DNA of 6,468 bases from Frankiaceae bacterium (GTDB lineage Bacteria; Actinomycetota; Actinomycetes; JAVEEJ01), in NCBI GenBank assembly GCA_030840515.1, contig JAVEEJ010000045.1, forward strand, positions 1-6,468, in the 5' to 3' direction. Position 1 is the stretch's first letter. The number at the start of each line of letters is the position of its first letter. This document shows positions 5,609-6,468 of the stretch, piece after piece. The translations under genes and the position numbers were made by a program. The notes under the pieces are model-generated. The model was not told the origin of the DNA and made no database searches. It saw only the letters and a program-made list of their open reading frames with translations.

Positions 5609-5640
5609 CCTCGGACCCTACGACCGGCCAGTCCCGCACA

Positions 5641-5706
5641 TGATCACGATGGGACCCGGCGGCGGGCACTCACGCTCAGGACGCGCGACCAGTCCCATCG
5701 TGATCA
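5641..5706. repeat. Perfect 15-bp inverted repeat in the otsB / LytR_C gene interval
   Basis: TGATCACGATGGGAC (5641-5655) is the exact reverse complement of 5692-5706, with 36 nt between the arms. Each arm ends in the palindrome TGATCA. It lies 27 bp after the LytR_C gene stop and 33 bp before the otsB start, both on the minus strand. It could be a terminator for the LytR_C operon (no T-run follows, which is common in actinobacteria), a pair of operator sites for otsB, or a dispersed genomic repeat. The remaining 5609-5732 interval shows no gene. Confidence 0.75.
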
Positions 5707-5732
5707 ACAGGTCGGAGCCTGGACGCACCGGT

Positions 5733-6314
5733 TCAGGTGTTGTAGTCGCGCGTGACGACGACGGTCAGGCCACTGCCGGGCAGTCCCGCGAACCGCGGAG
5801 CGACGCGGCGCACCTTGGGGAACTCCGCCGCGAGCCGCCGCGCCGAGGCTTCCTGCCCGGACGCGTAGTAGACGGTGGTCATCGCGACCCGGCCGCGGAA
5901 GTTCCCTGTACCTCGCACCGGCCAGCCCCCAGAGCGGAAGTCGGCCGCGGCGCGCGAGGCGAGGTCGTGGATGCGGGAGTTGTTGAGCACCAGCAGCGAG
6001 AGCTTCGGAGCGGCGGCCACGGCCGGTGGGTGGGTCGGTGTCGGTGTCGGTGCGGTGGTCGGCTCGACCCCGGCCGACGACGTGGGCTCGGCGCCCGTCT
6101 CCTCGGGCCCGGGAGTGGGGGTCGCACGGGTCGTCGTACTCGCACCCGCAGCAGGGCCCGCCACGCTCCCAGTACCTCGGAGATGGGGGCGCGAGTGCAG
6201 CGCGAACGCGACCAGGGCAGCAACGAGCCCGACGCCGATCAGGGATAAGCCGAGGCGGGCCGAGCGGGAGGCCGAGCTCCTGCGATGGGTGCCCGCGCGG
6301 CGGGAGCTGGTCAC
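5733..6314 (-). CDS. Single-pass membrane protein with LytR_C domain (VirR-like)
   Basis: Protein of 193 residues in three parts. A short basic cytoplasmic tail (residues 1-20, rich in R and S) is followed by one hydrophobic helix (about 21-39, LGLSLIGVGLVAALVAFAL). Then comes a Pro/Thr/Ala-rich linker (about 45-104, with TPTPTP repeats). A C-terminal LytR_C domain (about 105-191) opens with LSLLVLNNSRIHDLA and ends LTVVVTRDY. The topology predicts an extracytoplasmic domain on a flexible stalk. LytR_C domains occur in cell-envelope proteins. The mycobacterial homologue in the same context is, from memory, Rv0431 (VirR), linked to membrane vesicle release and envelope integrity. The start is a GTG at 6314 with only a weak GGGA site; the gap to the upstream DUF3263 gene is 14 nt, so the pair is an operon. 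Function beyond an envelope role is not visible in the sequence. Confidence 0.82.
   Translation of the reverse strand: MTSSRRAGTHRRSSASRSARLGLSLIGVGLVAALVAFALHSRPHLRGTGSVAGPAAGASTTTRATPTPGPEETGAEPTSSAGVEPTTAPTPTPTHPPAVAAAPKLSLLVLNNSRIHDLASRAAADFRSGGWPVRGTGNFRGRVAMTTVYYASGQEASARRLAAEFPKVRRVAPRFAGLPGSGLTVVVTRDYNT
6035..6052. repeat. Three tandem copies of hexamer tcggtg in the LytR_C linker
   Basis: Three perfect head-to-tail copies of TCGGTG encode the TPTPTP part of the periplasm-facing linker. Such tracts can vary in copy number by slippage without shifting frame. Confidence 0.7.
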
Positions 6315-6328
6315 GGGTCCCGGGCTGG

Positions 6329-6468
6329 TCAGGCCTCGAAGCCGAGCCTGCGCGCGGACCGCGCACGGGCCCGGGCGGAGCGCATCCTGCGCAGCCGCTT
6401 GACCAGCATCGGGTCGAACTCCAGCGCCTCGGGACGATCGATGAGGGCGTTGAGCACCTGGTAGTAGC
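6329..6468 (-). CDS. DUF3263 family protein, C-terminal 45 residues, cut by window edge
   Basis: The frame read from the right edge gives YYQVLNALIDRPEAL, then DPMLVKRLRRMRSARARARS, then ARRLGFEA and a TGA stop. This is the characteristic tail of the small actinobacterial DUF3263 proteins (usually under about 100 residues): an aromatic/helical segment followed by a strongly basic helix. The basic end and the helical pattern before it suggest nucleic-acid binding, but the function is not established. It lies 14 nt upstream of the LytR_C gene on the same strand. The same pairing is recalled for Rv0430-Rv0431 in Mycobacterium. The N-terminus and promoter lie to the right of the window. Confidence 0.88.
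   Translation of the reverse strand, partial: YYQVLNALIDRPEALEFDPMLVKRLRRMRSARARARSARRLGFEA

Noticed and set aside
5415..6248. 277-codon plus-strand frame opposite otsB and the LytR_C gene
   Set aside because: It spans two genes and an intergenic repeat on the other strand, has an R/G-rich composition and no recognisable domain.
5704..6366. 220-codon minus-strand frame overlapping the LytR_C gene in another frame
   Set aside because: It overlaps both the DUF3263 tail and the LytR_C frame, with no domain. The 193-residue frame has a clear membrane helix and LytR_C domain.

Overview
This window is GC-rich, ordinary-looking actinobacterial chromosome. Evidence: GTG starts, very GC-rich third positions, a GroEL2-type chaperonin under CIRCE/HrcA-type control, and a gene set (DUF3263 protein, LytR_C protein, GroEL2) whose neighbourhood I recall from Mycobacterium (Rv0430, Rv0431/VirR, Rv0440) and Streptomyces. 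No mobile element, CRISPR array, tRNA or rRNA was seen. I cannot name the genus.

Layout from left to right. (1) Positions 1-874, minus strand: the N-terminal 291 codons of a GroEL, running off the left edge, with a leader of about 155 nt. Two CIRCE operators lie side by side at 1006-1066, and the upstream one covers a recognisable promoter. (2) 1094-2362, minus: a PLP-dependent threonine-synthase-like enzyme with an N-terminal zinc ribbon. Its leader (2379-2512) carries clear SAM-I (S-box) riboswitch signatures placed directly against the ribosome binding site. (3) 2544-3443, plus, divergent: a GT81 glucosyl-3-phosphoglycerate synthase (GpgS). (4) 3448-4836, plus, 4 nt downstream: a divergent GT20 trehalose-6-phosphate synthase (OtsA). 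(5) 4805-5608, minus: a HAD trehalose-6-phosphate phosphatase (OtsB), convergent with otsA and overlapping its 3' end by 32 bp. (6) 5609-5732: an intergenic region holding a perfect 15-bp inverted repeat. (7) 5733-6314, minus: a single-pass membrane protein with a LytR_C domain (VirR-like). (8) 6329-6468, minus: the C-terminal end of a DUF3263 protein, in an operon with the LytR_C gene.

How the genes fit together. gpgS, otsA and otsB form a compact glucosyl-phosphate solute group: two retaining glucosyltransferases that make phosphorylated glucosides and one sugar phosphatase. They would produce trehalose and the glucosylglycerate precursor used as a compatible solute or for methylglucose lipopolysaccharides. 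GroEL adds a stress-response flavour.

The most striking signal is the SAM-I riboswitch in front of the threonine-synthase-like gene. A SAM-repressed leader fits an enzyme feeding methionine or homocysteine synthesis better than one feeding threonine, so the product may be a repurposed O-phosphohomoserine-type enzyme. The second notable signal is the tandem CIRCE pair, in which each operator has one perfect and one degenerate half-site.
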